From contig NZ_FOTW01000013.1 of the NCBI RefSeq assembly GCF_900114705.1, positions 62,001 through 126,000 on the forward strand: 64,000 bases of DNA, read 5' to 3'. Below the pieces are notes generated by a model. That model ran no database searches. It saw only the letters and a list, made by a program, of their open reading frames with translations, and was not told the DNA's origin. The DNA is from Rugamonas rubra. Lineage in GTDB: Bacteria > Pseudomonadota > Gammaproteobacteria > Burkholderiales > Burkholderiaceae_D. Of the stretch, positions 49,903 to 59,317 are shown in pieces (positions within the stretch are counted from its first letter, which is position 1; the number at the start of each line of letters is the position of its first letter). The position numbers and the translations under genes were made by a program.

Positions 49903-51981
49903 TCAGGCCGCCTCGAATCTGCGGATTTCGAGTATCGCCTCACTCAGGTTCATCTCGCCAGCTGCCAGGAGCTTGCCAACAAGATGCTCGGTCAGCGGCT
50001 TGAATTTGTCCAGCACGGCCTTGGTTTCGCCGTACAGGCGCTCGCTCTGGGCTTCCATGATGCTGCGCGTTTCCTCGTCGACTTCGCGGCCGCCGTCTCG
50101 GCCGCCACGCCCAAGCGCACCGAAGTTCAGACGAGTCTTGCGGTACATGCCCATCTCACCGACGGCGTGGTGCAGCAGTTCCGTGACGCGGGTGATGTCG
50201 TTGTGCGCCCCATTGGTCGTGCCTTGCTCGCCAAAGAACAGTTCCTCGTTGGCCATGCCGCCCAGCAATACACGAACGTCGTGTTCGATGTCGCCCTTGG
50301 TCTTGAGCAGGTTGGCGCCCTGCTTGTGAAAGACGAAGCCCAATGCGTTGGTGCGCGCGTTGGCCTTGAGCGAAATCTTGATGGTCTTGATATCGGCCAG
50401 GAGCTGCTCCCAGTCGCCATTGGCCAGCTTGCGTTCGTGCTCGAAGTCCACCAGGAAGTGGCCCCATTCGTGCACGGCAATGATGCGGCGGTCACGCTCG
50501 CGTTCCTCGGTGGTATGGGAATTGACGTTGCCCACCAGTACGCGTTCGGCGGCCTGCATCAGGGTCTCGGCACCGATCATCTCGCCCGCCTGCACGGCGG
50601 TGATGCCGGCCTGGTTGACGATAGTCTCCAGGTCGGCCGGACTGCGGCCCTCGGTGACTGCCGCCAGGTGGCGCAGGTCCAGATCGGGCAGCACCTTGTC
50701 GGCGCGCCGTGCCAGATAGTGGCCGATGATGGCCAGCCGCTCTTCCCGGTTGGGCATGCGAAAGTCAACCTTCATTTGAAAGCGACGCAGCATCGCCTCG
50801 TCCATCTGCATGGTTTCGCTGTTGAAGTTGCTGGCCACGATCCAGATGATCTCGGCATCGTCCTTGCTTCGCACGCCATCGAGCACCGACAGAAGCGTGT
50901 TCGCCGTGTCATCGTCGAACTTGCGGCGCCCCCCGCGTTTCATGAAAAGATCCTGCGCCTCATCCAGAAAAACAATGCAGCGTCGGCGTCGCTTGGCCAT
51001 GGCCAAGATGCGGCTGAGCGTATTCGAGCCACCGGCCACGTAGCCCGTTTCTAGATTGGCTGCCGAGTGGAACAGGATGGGAAGCTTCAGTTCCCTGGCC
51101 AGGTAGCTGGCCAGCTTGGTCTTGCCGGTCCCCGCCGGCCCGCTGAACATCACGTTGAAGGGCTTGTTGATGCCATACTCGGCATATGCCGCGCGGCGCT
51201 GATACTGATCCTTTATCTGCGCCACTTCGGCCTTGATGTCATCCATGCCCACGAGCTCGTCAATTGAGCCGAGCACCTGCGTCGGCTCGACGAACTTGAG
51301 CGACTTGAACTGGCCCTTGAACTGGACGTACAGGAAGGCCAGCAGGCCGAAGGTCAGCGCGGCCGACAGCACGCCGCTGACGCCGGCCTTCCAGCCGTCC
51401 TTCTCGGACTGCGGGCGAGCGTCGGCAAAGCGCAGGTCCAGGCGCGCCATCAATTCCTGGCCGCTGTCGCTGAGCTCGGCACGCGGAATAAAGGCAAGCT
51501 TGCCACTCCACGGCGCGGTGACTGCCTTGTCGGTGAATATCTTGGTCTCCATGTCGCTGGGATAATAGGCAAACTGCTTGCCTTGCGATTCGATCAGGAT
51601 GATGCGCTCCGAAACGTTCCACATCAGTGGCGTGTAGATCACAGTGACGCGCTCGACCGGATTCGTTGCCAGGAAGCGCAACATCGAGCCTGTGCCGAAC
51701 ACCACAGGCAGCTGGTCGTTGAGCGTCCACACACCCTCGCCCGCCTCTGTGGTGACGCTCATGGTCTTGACCTGCTCGGCCACGGCGGCCTGTTTCTGTA
51801 TGAGCGTGAACGAATAGATGCCGCTGGCAGGGATCAGGATAACGATGGCCAGCACCGCCAGCTTGACCAACACCGACTGAATCACGAACCAGTCCTGCAG
51901 GCGGCTGGCGACCTTCTTGATAGCGAGCCACAGGCCCGTGGCGGCGGGCGCCGTGTCGCCGGAATTCGATACATCCGACAT
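49903..51981 (-). CDS. FtsH-like AAA protease with large periplasmic domain
   Basis: 692 residues. Two membrane helices (near 38-60 and 205-222) enclose about 145 periplasmic residues, twice the FtsH value. AAA part: Walker A GPAGTGKTKLA, Walker B CIVFLDEAQDLF, pore loop ETGYVAGGS (Tyr for Phe), and RRF for the second region. The M41 peptidase part keeps HEWGH (near 503-507), GGMANEELFFG, and the third zinc ligand Asp in GAHNDITRVTELL. So an active membrane protease is likely, distinct from housekeeping FtsH. Base content is clearly lower in GC than the neighbours, and no gene partner lies nearby, suggesting acquisition. Confidence 0.85.
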   Translation of the reverse strand: MSDVSNSGDTAPAATGLWLAIKKVASRLQDWFVIQSVLVKLAVLAIVILIPASGIYSFTLIQKQAAVAEQVKTMSVTTEAGEGVWTLNDQLPVVFGTGSMLRFLATNPVERVTVIYTPLMWNVSERIILIESQGKQFAYYPSDMETKIFTDKAVTAPWSGKLAFIPRAELSDSGQELMARLDLRFADARPQSEKDGWKAGVSGVLSAALTFGLLAFLYVQFKGQFKSLKFVEPTQVLGSIDELVGMDDIKAEVAQIKDQYQRRAAYAEYGINKPFNVMFSGPAGTGKTKLASYLARELKLPILFHSAANLETGYVAGGSNTLSRILAMAKRRRRCIVFLDEAQDLFMKRGGRRKFDDDTANTLLSVLDGVRSKDDAEIIWIVASNFNSETMQMDEAMLRRFQMKVDFRMPNREERLAIIGHYLARRADKVLPDLDLRHLAAVTEGRSPADLETIVNQAGITAVQAGEMIGAETLMQAAERVLVGNVNSHTTEERERDRRIIAVHEWGHFLVDFEHERKLANGDWEQLLADIKTIKISLKANARTNALGFVFHKQGANLLKTKGDIEHDVRVLLGGMANEELFFGEQGTTNGAHNDITRVTELLHHAVGEMGMYRKTRLNFGALGRGGRDGGREVDEETRSIMEAQSERLYGETKAVLDKFKPLTEHLVGKLLAAGEMNLSEAILEIRRFEAA

Positions 51982-52201
51982 GGCAATCTTTCGTGGCTGA
52001 CGCTACGCGATGCGCCGGAACCGGAACACCTGATCTACGGTCGCGCTGGGCTGAGGCCTCTTGAGGTGGCAACGGGGGGAAGCGTTTGAAAGACACGTCA
52101 GCCAAGAGCATGAGTTTGACACAGGCATCAAGGTTCCGGACAATTTTCTGCTCATAAAACCATCTGGCGTTATGCGCGCTGCCGCACCGAGAGCATTCGA
52201 G

Positions 52202-54298
52202 CTAGCGCTTGCGCTGCGGCGCCGGGCGCTGGCCGGGCGGCGGCGCCACCGCCTTGCCGGCGGCGTCGGACAGCAGGCGGGCGCAGCCGCTCGGCCGGTC
52301 CGGTCCGCTGCTCAGCAGCGGCACCACGGCGGCCACCGGCGCCACCACGGCCAGCGCCAGCGCGCCGCCGGCGCGCAGCGCCAACACCCCCTTGTCGATG
52401 CTGAAGTCGGGCTGCTTGAAGGTGCCGTGCACGTAGATCGGCGCGCGCAGCGAGAACACGCGCAGGCCCCGGCTGTCCGGCTTGAGTGTCAAATCGAGCC
52501 GTTCGCTGGCCAGGTTGACGGTGCCGTTGACGGTGAGCAGGGAGTCCTCGGTGTCGAGCACGAAGCGGCGCGTGCGCATCAGGCCGCGTTCGACGCCGAA
52601 CTCGCTGACCATGCAGTTGAGTTTGACCTGCTTGTCGCCGACCAGCTTGGCCAGCACCACGTTGCCGATGTTCAGGCCGAGCTCTTCGAGCAGCAGCTTG
52701 CTCACCGTGCCCTGGTTGACCACGCCCTTGACCTCGCCGCTGGCGCTGGCCAGCAGGCTCGCCACCGAGTTGCCGGTGGCCGACAGGGCGATGTCGGCGT
52801 TGATCTCGCCGACGCTGGCCTGCACGCCGTCGAGCGCCGGCAGCAGCTGCTTGAGCTGGATGTGGCTGGCGCTGGCCTTGAGTTCGGCGCGGATGGCGTC
52901 CGGACTGAGCTTGCCGCTGCCGTCGAGCTTGACCTCGGACTTGAACTTGCCGCCGGCCACGTCGAAGTTGAGCGGGCTCAGCGTCAGCACGCCGTCCTTC
53001 AGGTGCAGCACGGTGTTCAAGTTGTGGATCGGCAGCTCCTTGGCGCGCACGATGCGCTTGGCCTGGAAGCCGACGTCGGCGTCGAGCGAGGTCCAGCGCT
53101 CGGTTTTGAAGGTTTCCACCGGCAGCAGCTTGTCGCCCGGCTGCACCGCCGCCACGCCGCGCGCCTGCTTGCTGGCGTTGGAGTCGGCGCCGATCAGCGG
53201 GCCGAGGTCGGCGAACTGCAGCAGCGTCGAGCTGACCGCGCCGCTCAGGCGCGGCCGTGGCAGCCCGGTCGCGAAGACCAGCTTGCCGCCGATGTCGCTG
53301 GCGCCGACCTTGCCGGTGAATTTGTCGTAGGTCCAGCTGCTGCCGTCCTTGCCCAGGCTGCCGAGCAGGCGGCCCTCGGTGGCGAAGGCCGGCGTCTCCG
53401 GCAGCAGCACGCCGGTCAGCGGGTACAGCCGGGCCATGCTGGGGCCGGACAGCTTGAGGCGCAGGTCGAGCGCGGCCAGCTCGGTGGGCCGGGTCAGCGT
53501 GCCGACCACGGCGATGCGGCTGGCGCCGACGCTGATGTCGGCCGCCAGCGGGTAGGGCGTGGTCTGCTCCTGCAGCGAGAGCACGGCGCCGGCCTTGCCG
53601 CTGCCGCTCAGCGGCAGGCCGTTCCAGCGCCCGCGCAGGGTCCAGGCGACGCCGTAGGCCGGGTCGCTGATGGTGTCGACGGCGGCGCTGGCGTCGATCT
53701 TCTTCAGCGCGTCGACCAGTTGCACGGTGCCCTTGGTGAACACCACGCGGCGCAGGTCGAGGCGCCAGGGCGAGGGTTTGTCGGCCGGCTTGAAGGTCCA
53801 GTTGTTGCGGCCGTCGGCGTCGCGCCGCAACACCACGAAGGGGCGCTCGAAGCGCAGCACGGGGATGGCGATGCGTTGTCGCAGCAGCGGCAGCAGTTCG
53901 ATGGCGAAGGACAGCTGGCCGACGCTGGCCATCTCGCCCGGCGCCAGCGGCACGGCGCGCACATCCTTGCTGCCGTCGGCGCTGGAGCTGAGCGCGTCGG
54001 GCGGCAGCGCCGCCGGATTGCCGAGGTGGACGTCGTTGGCCAGCAGGTGCGGCAGCGGCAGGTAGTCGCTCCAGCTGCGCTCCTGCGCCGAACGGCCTTG
54101 GCGCTGCCAGGTCAGCGCCAGCGCGCCACGGATCTCGAAGGGCCGGTCGATGGCCTCGCCGACCTTGGCGTTGAGCCAGGGGCGGGCCTGGTTCCAGTCG
54201 TAGTTGAGCAGCGCGACGACGGCGACGACGGGCAGGGCGAGCACGCTGGCGGCGACGCCGAGGGCGAGGCGGCTGCGGCGCAGCTGGGGCATGGGCAT
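52202..54298 (-). CDS. AsmA family protein
   Basis: 698 residues, one N-terminal membrane helix (LALGVAASVLALPVVAVVAL) then a long periplasmic chain of beta pairs. AsmA features: NYDWNQARPWLNAKVGEAID, RPFEIRGALALTW, and the C-terminal FVLDTEDSLLTVNGTVNLAS, LDLTLKPDSRGLRVFSLRAP, IYVHGTFKQPDFSIDKGV. AsmA-like proteins are thought to bridge inner and outer membranes for lipid transport. The last 45 residues are Pro/Arg-rich. Transcribed alone. Confidence 0.9.
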   Translation of the reverse strand: MPMPQLRRSRLALGVAASVLALPVVAVVALLNYDWNQARPWLNAKVGEAIDRPFEIRGALALTWQRQGRSAQERSWSDYLPLPHLLANDVHLGNPAALPPDALSSSADGSKDVRAVPLAPGEMASVGQLSFAIELLPLLRQRIAIPVLRFERPFVVLRRDADGRNNWTFKPADKPSPWRLDLRRVVFTKGTVQLVDALKKIDASAAVDTISDPAYGVAWTLRGRWNGLPLSGSGKAGAVLSLQEQTTPYPLAADISVGASRIAVVGTLTRPTELAALDLRLKLSGPSMARLYPLTGVLLPETPAFATEGRLLGSLGKDGSSWTYDKFTGKVGASDIGGKLVFATGLPRPRLSGAVSSTLLQFADLGPLIGADSNASKQARGVAAVQPGDKLLPVETFKTERWTSLDADVGFQAKRIVRAKELPIHNLNTVLHLKDGVLTLSPLNFDVAGGKFKSEVKLDGSGKLSPDAIRAELKASASHIQLKQLLPALDGVQASVGEINADIALSATGNSVASLLASASGEVKGVVNQGTVSKLLLEELGLNIGNVVLAKLVGDKQVKLNCMVSEFGVERGLMRTRRFVLDTEDSLLTVNGTVNLASERLDLTLKPDSRGLRVFSLRAPIYVHGTFKQPDFSIDKGVLALRAGGALALAVVAPVAAVVPLLSSGPDRPSGCARLLSDAAGKAVAPPPGQRPAPQRKR

Positions 54299-54600
54299 GG
54301 CATGGCCTTTCTTTGTGGAGGGCGGGGCGGCAGGATAGCGCGGGCGCGTCCCGAAGGCCAGCGCTTTTCACGCTGTAGCGGCGGCGCGCCGGCGACGATG
54401 TCGACGCCGGCCTTAGGCTCCAGTGTAGCGGCGCCGCGCCGGCGCCGCCGTGCGCTGGCGTACCGAGGGCGCAGCCGGCGGCGGCGACGCTTTCCGCGTC
54501 TGTGTGCGGCAGCGAACTGATGGCGGGTTGGCAAGCGCCTATAACGGTATCCATCGTATGCAATCCCGTCGATCAACCGTTCCACTTTGGGAGTACAAGA
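54299..54600. promoter_or_regulatory. Divergent intergenic stretch with two GTNCGC-type sites
   Basis: 302 bases between AsmA (minus) and the DUF4398 gene (plus), no gene seen. It contains GTGCGCTGGCGTAC at 54450-54463 (exact fit) and GTGCGGCAGCGAAC at 54504-54517 (one mismatch; on the minus strand followed by ACAGAC). The second lies 83 bases before the DUF4398 start. GGGAGTACAAGA gives the ribosome site. Confidence 0.6.
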
Positions 54601-55059
54601 ATGAGCCAGCCCACCATCGCCACCAATACCGCCACCACCACCACCGCCACCACCATCACCGCCACCACCATCACCCGCGCCCGTCCGGGCGCCAAGCTGT
54701 TGTGCGCCATCGCCGCCATGCTGGCGCTGGGCGCCTGCGCCAGCCAGAAGACGCCGGCCACGGCCGATGTCGCCGTGTCGCGCGCGGCGGTCGAGAACGC
54801 CACCAGCGCCGGCGCCGCCGAGCTGGCGCCGGCCGAGATGCAGTCGGCCCGCGACAAACTGATGCGCGCCAACCAGGCGCTCGCCGCCAAGGACTACGGC
54901 GTGGCGCGCGACCTGGCCAACCAGGCCTCGGTCGACGCCAAGCTGGCGCAGAGCAAGGCCAACTCGGCCAAGGCCAGCAACGCCGCCGACGAGCTGCAAC
55001 AGAGCATCCGCGTGCTGCGCGAGGAGCTCGACCGCAACAGCAAGGTGCAGCAGCAATAA
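54601..55059 (+). CDS. DUF4398 domain protein, lipoprotein-like
   Basis: 152 residues from ATG 54601. A Thr-rich start with repeated TTT/TAT (encoded by ACCACC repeats), a hydrophobic segment with lipobox-like LALGACAS (near residues 40-47), and a DUF4398 helical part (AVENATSAGAAELAPAEMQS, LMRANQALAAKDYGVARDLA). Partner of the OmpA-like gene after it, which has the same kind of domain. The unusual Thr-rich start before the signal suggests the real start may be later. Confidence 0.8.
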   Translation: MSQPTIATNTATTTTATTITATTITRARPGAKLLCAIAAMLALGACASQKTPATADVAVSRAAVENATSAGAAELAPAEMQSARDKLMRANQALAAKDYGVARDLANQASVDAKLAQSKANSAKASNAADELQQSIRVLREELDRNSKVQQQ

Positions 55060-55188
55060 GGCCGTCGTGGCGCGGCCAGCGCCGCCGGCGGACATAAGCG
55101 GGGCTGATGCCGGCCCCAACCGAATAAGTTGCGCTTATGCGCCGACCCCGCAGCGGGCGGCGCGGCGCCAGCAACCAAGGAAACCATC

Positions 55189-56082
55189 ATGAAAAAAGCC
55201 CACATCGTCCCCACCCTGATCGCCATGTCGGTCTTCGTCGCCGCCTGCAGCAGCGCGCCGACCACCACCAGCCTGCTGGACCAGACCCGCGGCGACTATA
55301 TGGCGGTGCAAAGCAATCCGAACGTGGCGCGCCTGGCGCCGACCGAGTTCAAACAGGCCAGCGACGCGCTGGAGCAGGCCAACGCCGCCGCCGCCCGCAA
55401 GGACAGCCCGGAGGCGATCGACAAGCTAGCCTATCTGGCCAAGCAGAAGATCGCCACGGCGCGCGAGGTGGCCAAGCAGAAGGGCGCCGAGGCCGAGGTG
55501 GCCGACGCCGCCCGCCAGCGCGACCAGATCCGCCTCGACCAGCGCACCCAGGAGGCCGAGCAGGCGCGCCTGAGCGCCGAGCGGGCGCGCCAGCAGGCCG
55601 CCGCCGCCACCAGCCAGACGGCCGGCGCCGAGGCCGCCGCGCGCGACGCCCAGGCGCGCGCCGCCGCGCTGCAGGCCCAACTGGCCGACTTGCAGGCCAA
55701 GCAGACCGAACGCGGCCTGGTGGTGACCTTCGGCGACGTGCTGTTCAACGTCGACCAGGCCCAGCTCAGCGCCGAGGGCATGCGCACCGCGCGCAAGCTG
55801 GCCGACGTGCTGACGCAAAACCCCGACGGCAAGCTGCTGGTCGAGGGCTTCACCGACAGCACCGGCGGCGCCGCCCACAATCTGGAGCTGTCGCAGCGCC
55901 GCGCCGAATCGGTGCGCAACGCGCTGGCCGGCATGGGCGTGGGCGCCGAGCGCATCGCCACGCGTGGCTACGGCGAGGCCTATCCGGTGGCCGGCAACGA
56001 CAGCGCCGGCAACCGCCAACTGAACCGCCGCGTCGAGATCGTGCTGTCGCAGAACGGCCAGCCGATCGCCACCCGCCGCTAA
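55189..56082 (+). CDS. DUF4398-OmpA lipoprotein
   Basis: 298 residues from ATG 55189 (CCAAGGAAACCATC). Lipoprotein signal (SVFVAACSS), a DUF4398 part (LAPTEFKQASDALEQANAAA), a Gln/Ala/Arg coiled coil (about 100-190), and a C-terminal OmpA domain with FNVDQAQLSAEG, VEGFTDSTGG, LSQRRAESVRNAL and NRQLNRRVEIVL. It would anchor in the outer membrane and bind peptidoglycan by the OmpA part. The two DUF4398 genes probably act together. Confidence 0.92.
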   Translation: MKKAHIVPTLIAMSVFVAACSSAPTTTSLLDQTRGDYMAVQSNPNVARLAPTEFKQASDALEQANAAAARKDSPEAIDKLAYLAKQKIATAREVAKQKGAEAEVADAARQRDQIRLDQRTQEAEQARLSAERARQQAAAATSQTAGAEAAARDAQARAAALQAQLADLQAKQTERGLVVTFGDVLFNVDQAQLSAEGMRTARKLADVLTQNPDGKLLVEGFTDSTGGAAHNLELSQRRAESVRNALAGMGVGAERIATRGYGEAYPVAGNDSAGNRQLNRRVEIVLSQNGQPIATRR

Positions 56083-56166
56083 TCGCGGCGCCGTCCATCT
56101 AGCACCGGCGGCCGCAGCGGCCGCCACTGCGTTTCACCCACCGTCGCACACACTGGAGAATCCATC

Positions 56167-56703
56167 ATGGCTGAAGCATCCACTTCCACCCGGCCGGGCC
56201 TCGACACCGAGGCGATCCGCGCCGCCGCCCGCAACCTGCAGGACGGTCCCGTCACCGCCGGCTACCAGGGCGACCGCGGCGCCGTCATCGAGATGCTCAA
56301 CGGCGCGCTGGCCACCGAGCTGGTCTGCGTGTTGCGCTACAAGCGGCACTATTTCACCGTCAGCGGGCGCGAGAACGGCGCCGTCAAGGCCGAGTTCCTG
56401 CAGCACGCCACGCAGGAGCAGGACCACGCCGACATGCTGGCCGAGCGTATCATCCAGTTGAACGGTAAACCGGATTTCAATCCGGCAACGTTGCCGGCAC
56501 GTAGCCATGCCGAGTATGATGAGTCCGACGACGTACAATCGATGGTGCGGGCCAACCTGATCGCCGAGCGCGTGGCCATCGAATCCTACCGTCAGATGAT
56601 CGAGCGGATCGGCGACACGGACCCGACGACCAAGCACTTGTTGATCCAGATCATGGCGGTCGAAGAGGAACACGCCGACGATATGCGCGACTTGCTTGAA
56701 TAG
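56167..56703 (+). CDS. Ferritin-like (bacterioferritin-type) protein
   Basis: 178 residues. Four-helix ferritin-like fold: the helices hold ELVCVLRYKRHYF, EFLQHATQEQDHADMLAERI, ANLIAERVAIESYRQMIERI and LLIQIMAVEEEHADDM. The Glu/His ligands (E-x2-H in QEQDH and EEEHADD) fit a di-iron centre. Iron storage or peroxide defence. Stands before small stress genes. Confidence 0.88.
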   Translation: MAEASTSTRPGLDTEAIRAAARNLQDGPVTAGYQGDRGAVIEMLNGALATELVCVLRYKRHYFTVSGRENGAVKAEFLQHATQEQDHADMLAERIIQLNGKPDFNPATLPARSHAEYDESDDVQSMVRANLIAERVAIESYRQMIERIGDTDPTTKHLLIQIMAVEEEHADDMRDLLE

Positions 56704-56775
56704 CCGGACGTTTTGCAGTAGTGCCGCAGTACCGAGTACGGTTTTCACTTTCCCACTAAAAACAGGAGCTACATC

Positions 56776-57078
56776 ATGCTGGAAAACAATATCTCTACCG
56801 TGAACAACGACGTGAAAACCCTGGTGAAGGACGCGCAGGCGCTGTTTACCGCCGCCACCGCGCTGACCGGCGAAAAGGCCGAGGAACTGCGCGGCCGCGG
56901 CATGCGCGCGCTCGACACGGCGCTGGCCAAGGCGCACGAGGCGCAGCAGAACGCGCTGGTGGCGTCGAAGGAAATGGCCAAGCAGGCCGACGTGTACGTC
57001 AAGGAAAACCCGTGGCGCTCGATCGCCGCCGCCGCCGGCATCGGCCTGCTGGTCGGCGTGATCCTGGGCCGCAAGTAA
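56776..57078 (+). CDS. DUF883 (ElaB/YqjD) membrane-anchored protein
   Basis: 100 residues. Helical N-terminal part (VNNDVKTLVKDAQALFTAAT, RALDTALAKAHEAQQNALVA) and one C-terminal membrane anchor with family signature (VKENPWRSIAAAAGIGLLVG, VILGRK). YqjD binds ribosomes in stationary phase in E. coli. First of a YqjD-YqjE-YqjK-like trio. AACAGGAGCTACATC gives the ribosome site. Confidence 0.9.
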   Translation: MLENNISTVNNDVKTLVKDAQALFTAATALTGEKAEELRGRGMRALDTALAKAHEAQQNALVASKEMAKQADVYVKENPWRSIAAAAGIGLLVGVILGRK

Positions 57079-57084
57079 TCCATC

Positions 57085-57486
57085 GTGGCGCACGCCGACG
57101 ATATGGACAAGTCCGCCGCGCCCCATCCGGCCGGGCTGATCGCCTCGCTCGGCGCCATGACGCGCAACAGCCTCGGGCTGTTGCTGTCGCGGCTGGAGCT
57201 GGCCGCCCTCGAATTGTCCGAGGTGCGCAACAACCTGCTGCGGCTGGTGGTGGTGGCCGCGCTGGCGCTGATGGCCTGCTGGTTCTGCATCGCCTACGGC
57301 AGCGCCACCGTGGTCTACCTGGCCTGGGAGGCGATGGGATGGAAGATCCTGCTGGTGATGACGGCGCTGTTCGCCCTCGCCACGCTGGGCCTGGCGCTGT
57401 ACGCGCGCTCGATCGTGCGCCAGGGCAAGTTGTCGCTGCCGGCGACGATGGCCGAGATCAAGGCCGACCGCGACATGTTGTTGTAA
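57085..57486 (+). CDS. YqjE-like (phage holin family) membrane protein
   Basis: 133 residues from GTG 57085; ATG 57103 is possible. Two hydrophobic helices (LRLVVVAALALMACWFCIAY; LLVMTALFALATLGLALYA) after a helical part (LGLLLSRLELAALELSEVRN). Matches YqjE of E. coli in order and layout. Membrane partner of the YqjD-type gene. Confidence 0.85.
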   Translation: MAHADDMDKSAAPHPAGLIASLGAMTRNSLGLLLSRLELAALELSEVRNNLLRLVVVAALALMACWFCIAYGSATVVYLAWEAMGWKILLVMTALFALATLGLALYARSIVRQGKLSLPATMAEIKADRDMLL

Positions 57487-57501
57487 CCGGGGAGTGACAC
57501 C

Positions 57502-57891
57502 ATGAGCAAAGAAGCCCAACAGGCGGCCCTGGCGGCCGCCAAGGCGCGTTTGATCGGCGAGGGCGAGCTGTACCGCATCGGCGTGGTGCACGCCAAGGCG
57601 CGCGTCGCCATGGCGCTGCGGCCGGAGGCGCTGCTGCACGGCGCCGTCGAGCATGCCGTCGGCCTGGCGCAGGCGCGTTTCGGCGCGCTGCTGCAGCCGG
57701 GCGGACCGGGCGGTGTGAACCTGAAGATGTTGATGCCGTACGCGCTGACGCTCGGTTCCTTCATCGTCCGCAAGCGCCTGTTCAAGCCGGCGCTGGGCGT
57801 CGGCCTGGCCGTCGCCGCCGGCGCGGCCTGGCTGCTGCGGCGCCAGCGCGCGCCCGAGCAGGCGGCCGACGACAACGACGTCGCCGACTAG
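57502..57891 (+). CDS. Hypothetical protein of YqjD/YqjE cluster
   Basis: 129 residues, ATG 57502 with GGGGAGTGACACC upstream. An N-terminal basic helix (QQAALAAAKARLIGEGELYR), and one C-terminal hydrophobic segment (PALGVGLAVAAGAAWLLRR) with an Asp-rich end. Sits where yqjK does in E. coli but cannot be matched surely. Confidence 0.7.
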   Translation: MSKEAQQAALAAAKARLIGEGELYRIGVVHAKARVAMALRPEALLHGAVEHAVGLAQARFGALLQPGGPGGVNLKMLMPYALTLGSFIVRKRLFKPALGVGLAVAAGAAWLLRRQRAPEQAADDNDVAD

Positions 57892-57902
57892 ACGACGCCC
57901 CC

Positions 57903-57929
57903 AACGCCGCCACCGCGCGGCGTTTTTTT
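57903..57929 (+). terminator. Intrinsic terminator before the patatin gene
   Basis: Stem AACGCCGC / GCGGCGTT with a 6-base loop, then a run of seven T, ending just before the CAGGAGCC ribosome site. It ends the YqjD cluster; expression of the patatin gene then needs its own promoter, not seen, or read-through. Confidence 0.7.
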
Positions 57930-57943
57930 CAGCAGGAGCCAAT

Positions 57944-59098
57944 TTGTCCGAGAAGATCCACCCCCTCAATCCCGCCGGGCTGCGCGTGGTGCTGGTGCTG
58001 CAGGGCGGCGGCGCGCTGGGCGCCTACCAGGCCGGCGTCTACCACGCGCTGCACGAGCACGACCTGGTGCCCGACTGGATCGTCGGCACCTCGATCGGCG
58101 CCATCAACGCCGCCATCCTGGCCGGCAACCCGAAGCAGTCGCGGCTGCTCAAGCTGAAGGCGTTCTGGCAGCGCATCGCCCACGACGACCCGGTCGACAT
58201 GGCCCGCATCCCCGACCAGCAGCGCCGCGCCAACATTTGGCTGCAGAGCTGGGACACCATCGTGCGCGGCGTGCCGGGCTTCTTCAAGCCGCGCCTGCTC
58301 AGCCTGTTCGGCATGGGCATGGCGGTGGCGCCCGAGCAGGCCAGCTTCTACGACACCAGCGAGCTGGGCGAAACGATCGAGGAGCTGGTCGACTTCGACT
58401 ACCTGAACGCGCCGGGCGGCATGCGGCTGACCGTCAACGCCTTGCGCGTCAAGTGCGGCACGCTGAAGTGCTTCGACAGCAAGGAGGGCGCGCTGGGGGC
58501 CGACCACATCCGCGCCAGCGGCGCGCTGCCGCCGGGCTTTCCGGCGGTGCGCATAGACGGCGAGCTGTTCTGGGACGGCGGCCTGTATTCGAACACCCCG
58601 CTCGAGACGGTGCTGGACGACCCGTCGCACGTCGACACGCTGTGCTTCATGGTCGACCTGTGGAGCGCCGAGGGCGACGAGCCGACCACCCTCGACGAGG
58701 TGCAGACGCGGGCCAAGGACGTCACCTTCGCCTCGCGCTCGAAGCGCCACATCGAGGACTACGTGGCGACCCATAACATGCGCCACCGGCTGCGCCAGCT
58801 GTACGCCGCCTTGCCGGACTCGGCCAAGAGCGCGCAGAGCGCGCGCGAACTCGCCGAGCTGGGCAGCGGCACCACGTTGCACATCGTGCGCCTGCCCTAC
58901 GCCGGGCGCGACTGGCACATGGCGGCCAAGGACATCAACTTCTCGCGCGGCTCGATCGAGTGGCGCTGGGACCAGGGCTACCAGGACGCGATGCGCGCCA
59001 TCAAGGCGGCCGGCTGGCTGTCCTTCGTCACCGAGGACACGCCGCTGGTGGTGCACGAGCTGCCGCCGCACCAGGTGGCGGCGCCGGCGCCGGCCTGA
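57944..59098 (+). CDS. Patatin-like phospholipase
   Basis: 384 residues from TTG 57944 (CAGGAGCCAA upstream). Oxyanion GGGALG (LVLQGGGALGAYQAGVY), nucleophile elbow GTSIGAINAA, and catalytic Asp in FWDGGLYSNTPLETVL. The C-terminal half resembles the DUF3734 extension (RSKRHIEDYVATHNMRHRLR, WRWDQGYQDAMRAIKAAGW). Acts as a lipid acyl hydrolase. No signal peptide. Confidence 0.9.
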   Translation: MSEKIHPLNPAGLRVVLVLQGGGALGAYQAGVYHALHEHDLVPDWIVGTSIGAINAAILAGNPKQSRLLKLKAFWQRIAHDDPVDMARIPDQQRRANIWLQSWDTIVRGVPGFFKPRLLSLFGMGMAVAPEQASFYDTSELGETIEELVDFDYLNAPGGMRLTVNALRVKCGTLKCFDSKEGALGADHIRASGALPPGFPAVRIDGELFWDGGLYSNTPLETVLDDPSHVDTLCFMVDLWSAEGDEPTTLDEVQTRAKDVTFASRSKRHIEDYVATHNMRHRLRQLYAALPDSAKSAQSARELAELGSGTTLHIVRLPYAGRDWHMAAKDINFSRGSIEWRWDQGYQDAMRAIKAAGWLSFVTEDTPLVVHELPPHQVAAPAPA

Positions 59099-59107
59099 GC
59101 CGGGCGG

Positions 59108-59260
59108 TTACAGCCTGCCGGTCAACAGCATGATCAGCAGGATCACGACGATCACGCCGGTGATGCCGCTCGGGCCGTAGCCCCAGCCGCGGCTGTGCGG
59201 CCAGGTCGGCAGGGCGCCGATCAGCGCCAGGACCAGAATGATCAAAATCAGTGTGCCCAT
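59108..59260 (-). CDS. DUF3309 small membrane protein
   Basis: 50 residues from ATG 59260 (CAAGGAGAACAAG upstream). Two hydrophobic segments (LILIILVLALIGALPTW; ITGVIVVILLIMLLTG) around the family core WPHSRGWGYGPSG. Widespread small stress-linked protein with no known role. Follows the glycine-zipper lipoprotein gene on the same strand by 57 bases. Confidence 0.9.
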   Translation of the reverse strand: MGTLILIILVLALIGALPTWPHSRGWGYGPSGITGVIVVILLIMLLTGRL

Positions 59261-59317
59261 CTTGTTCTCCTTGTTGGGATGGCGCGGCGCGCGCGGTGGC
59301 GGCGCTCGACAGCCGGA

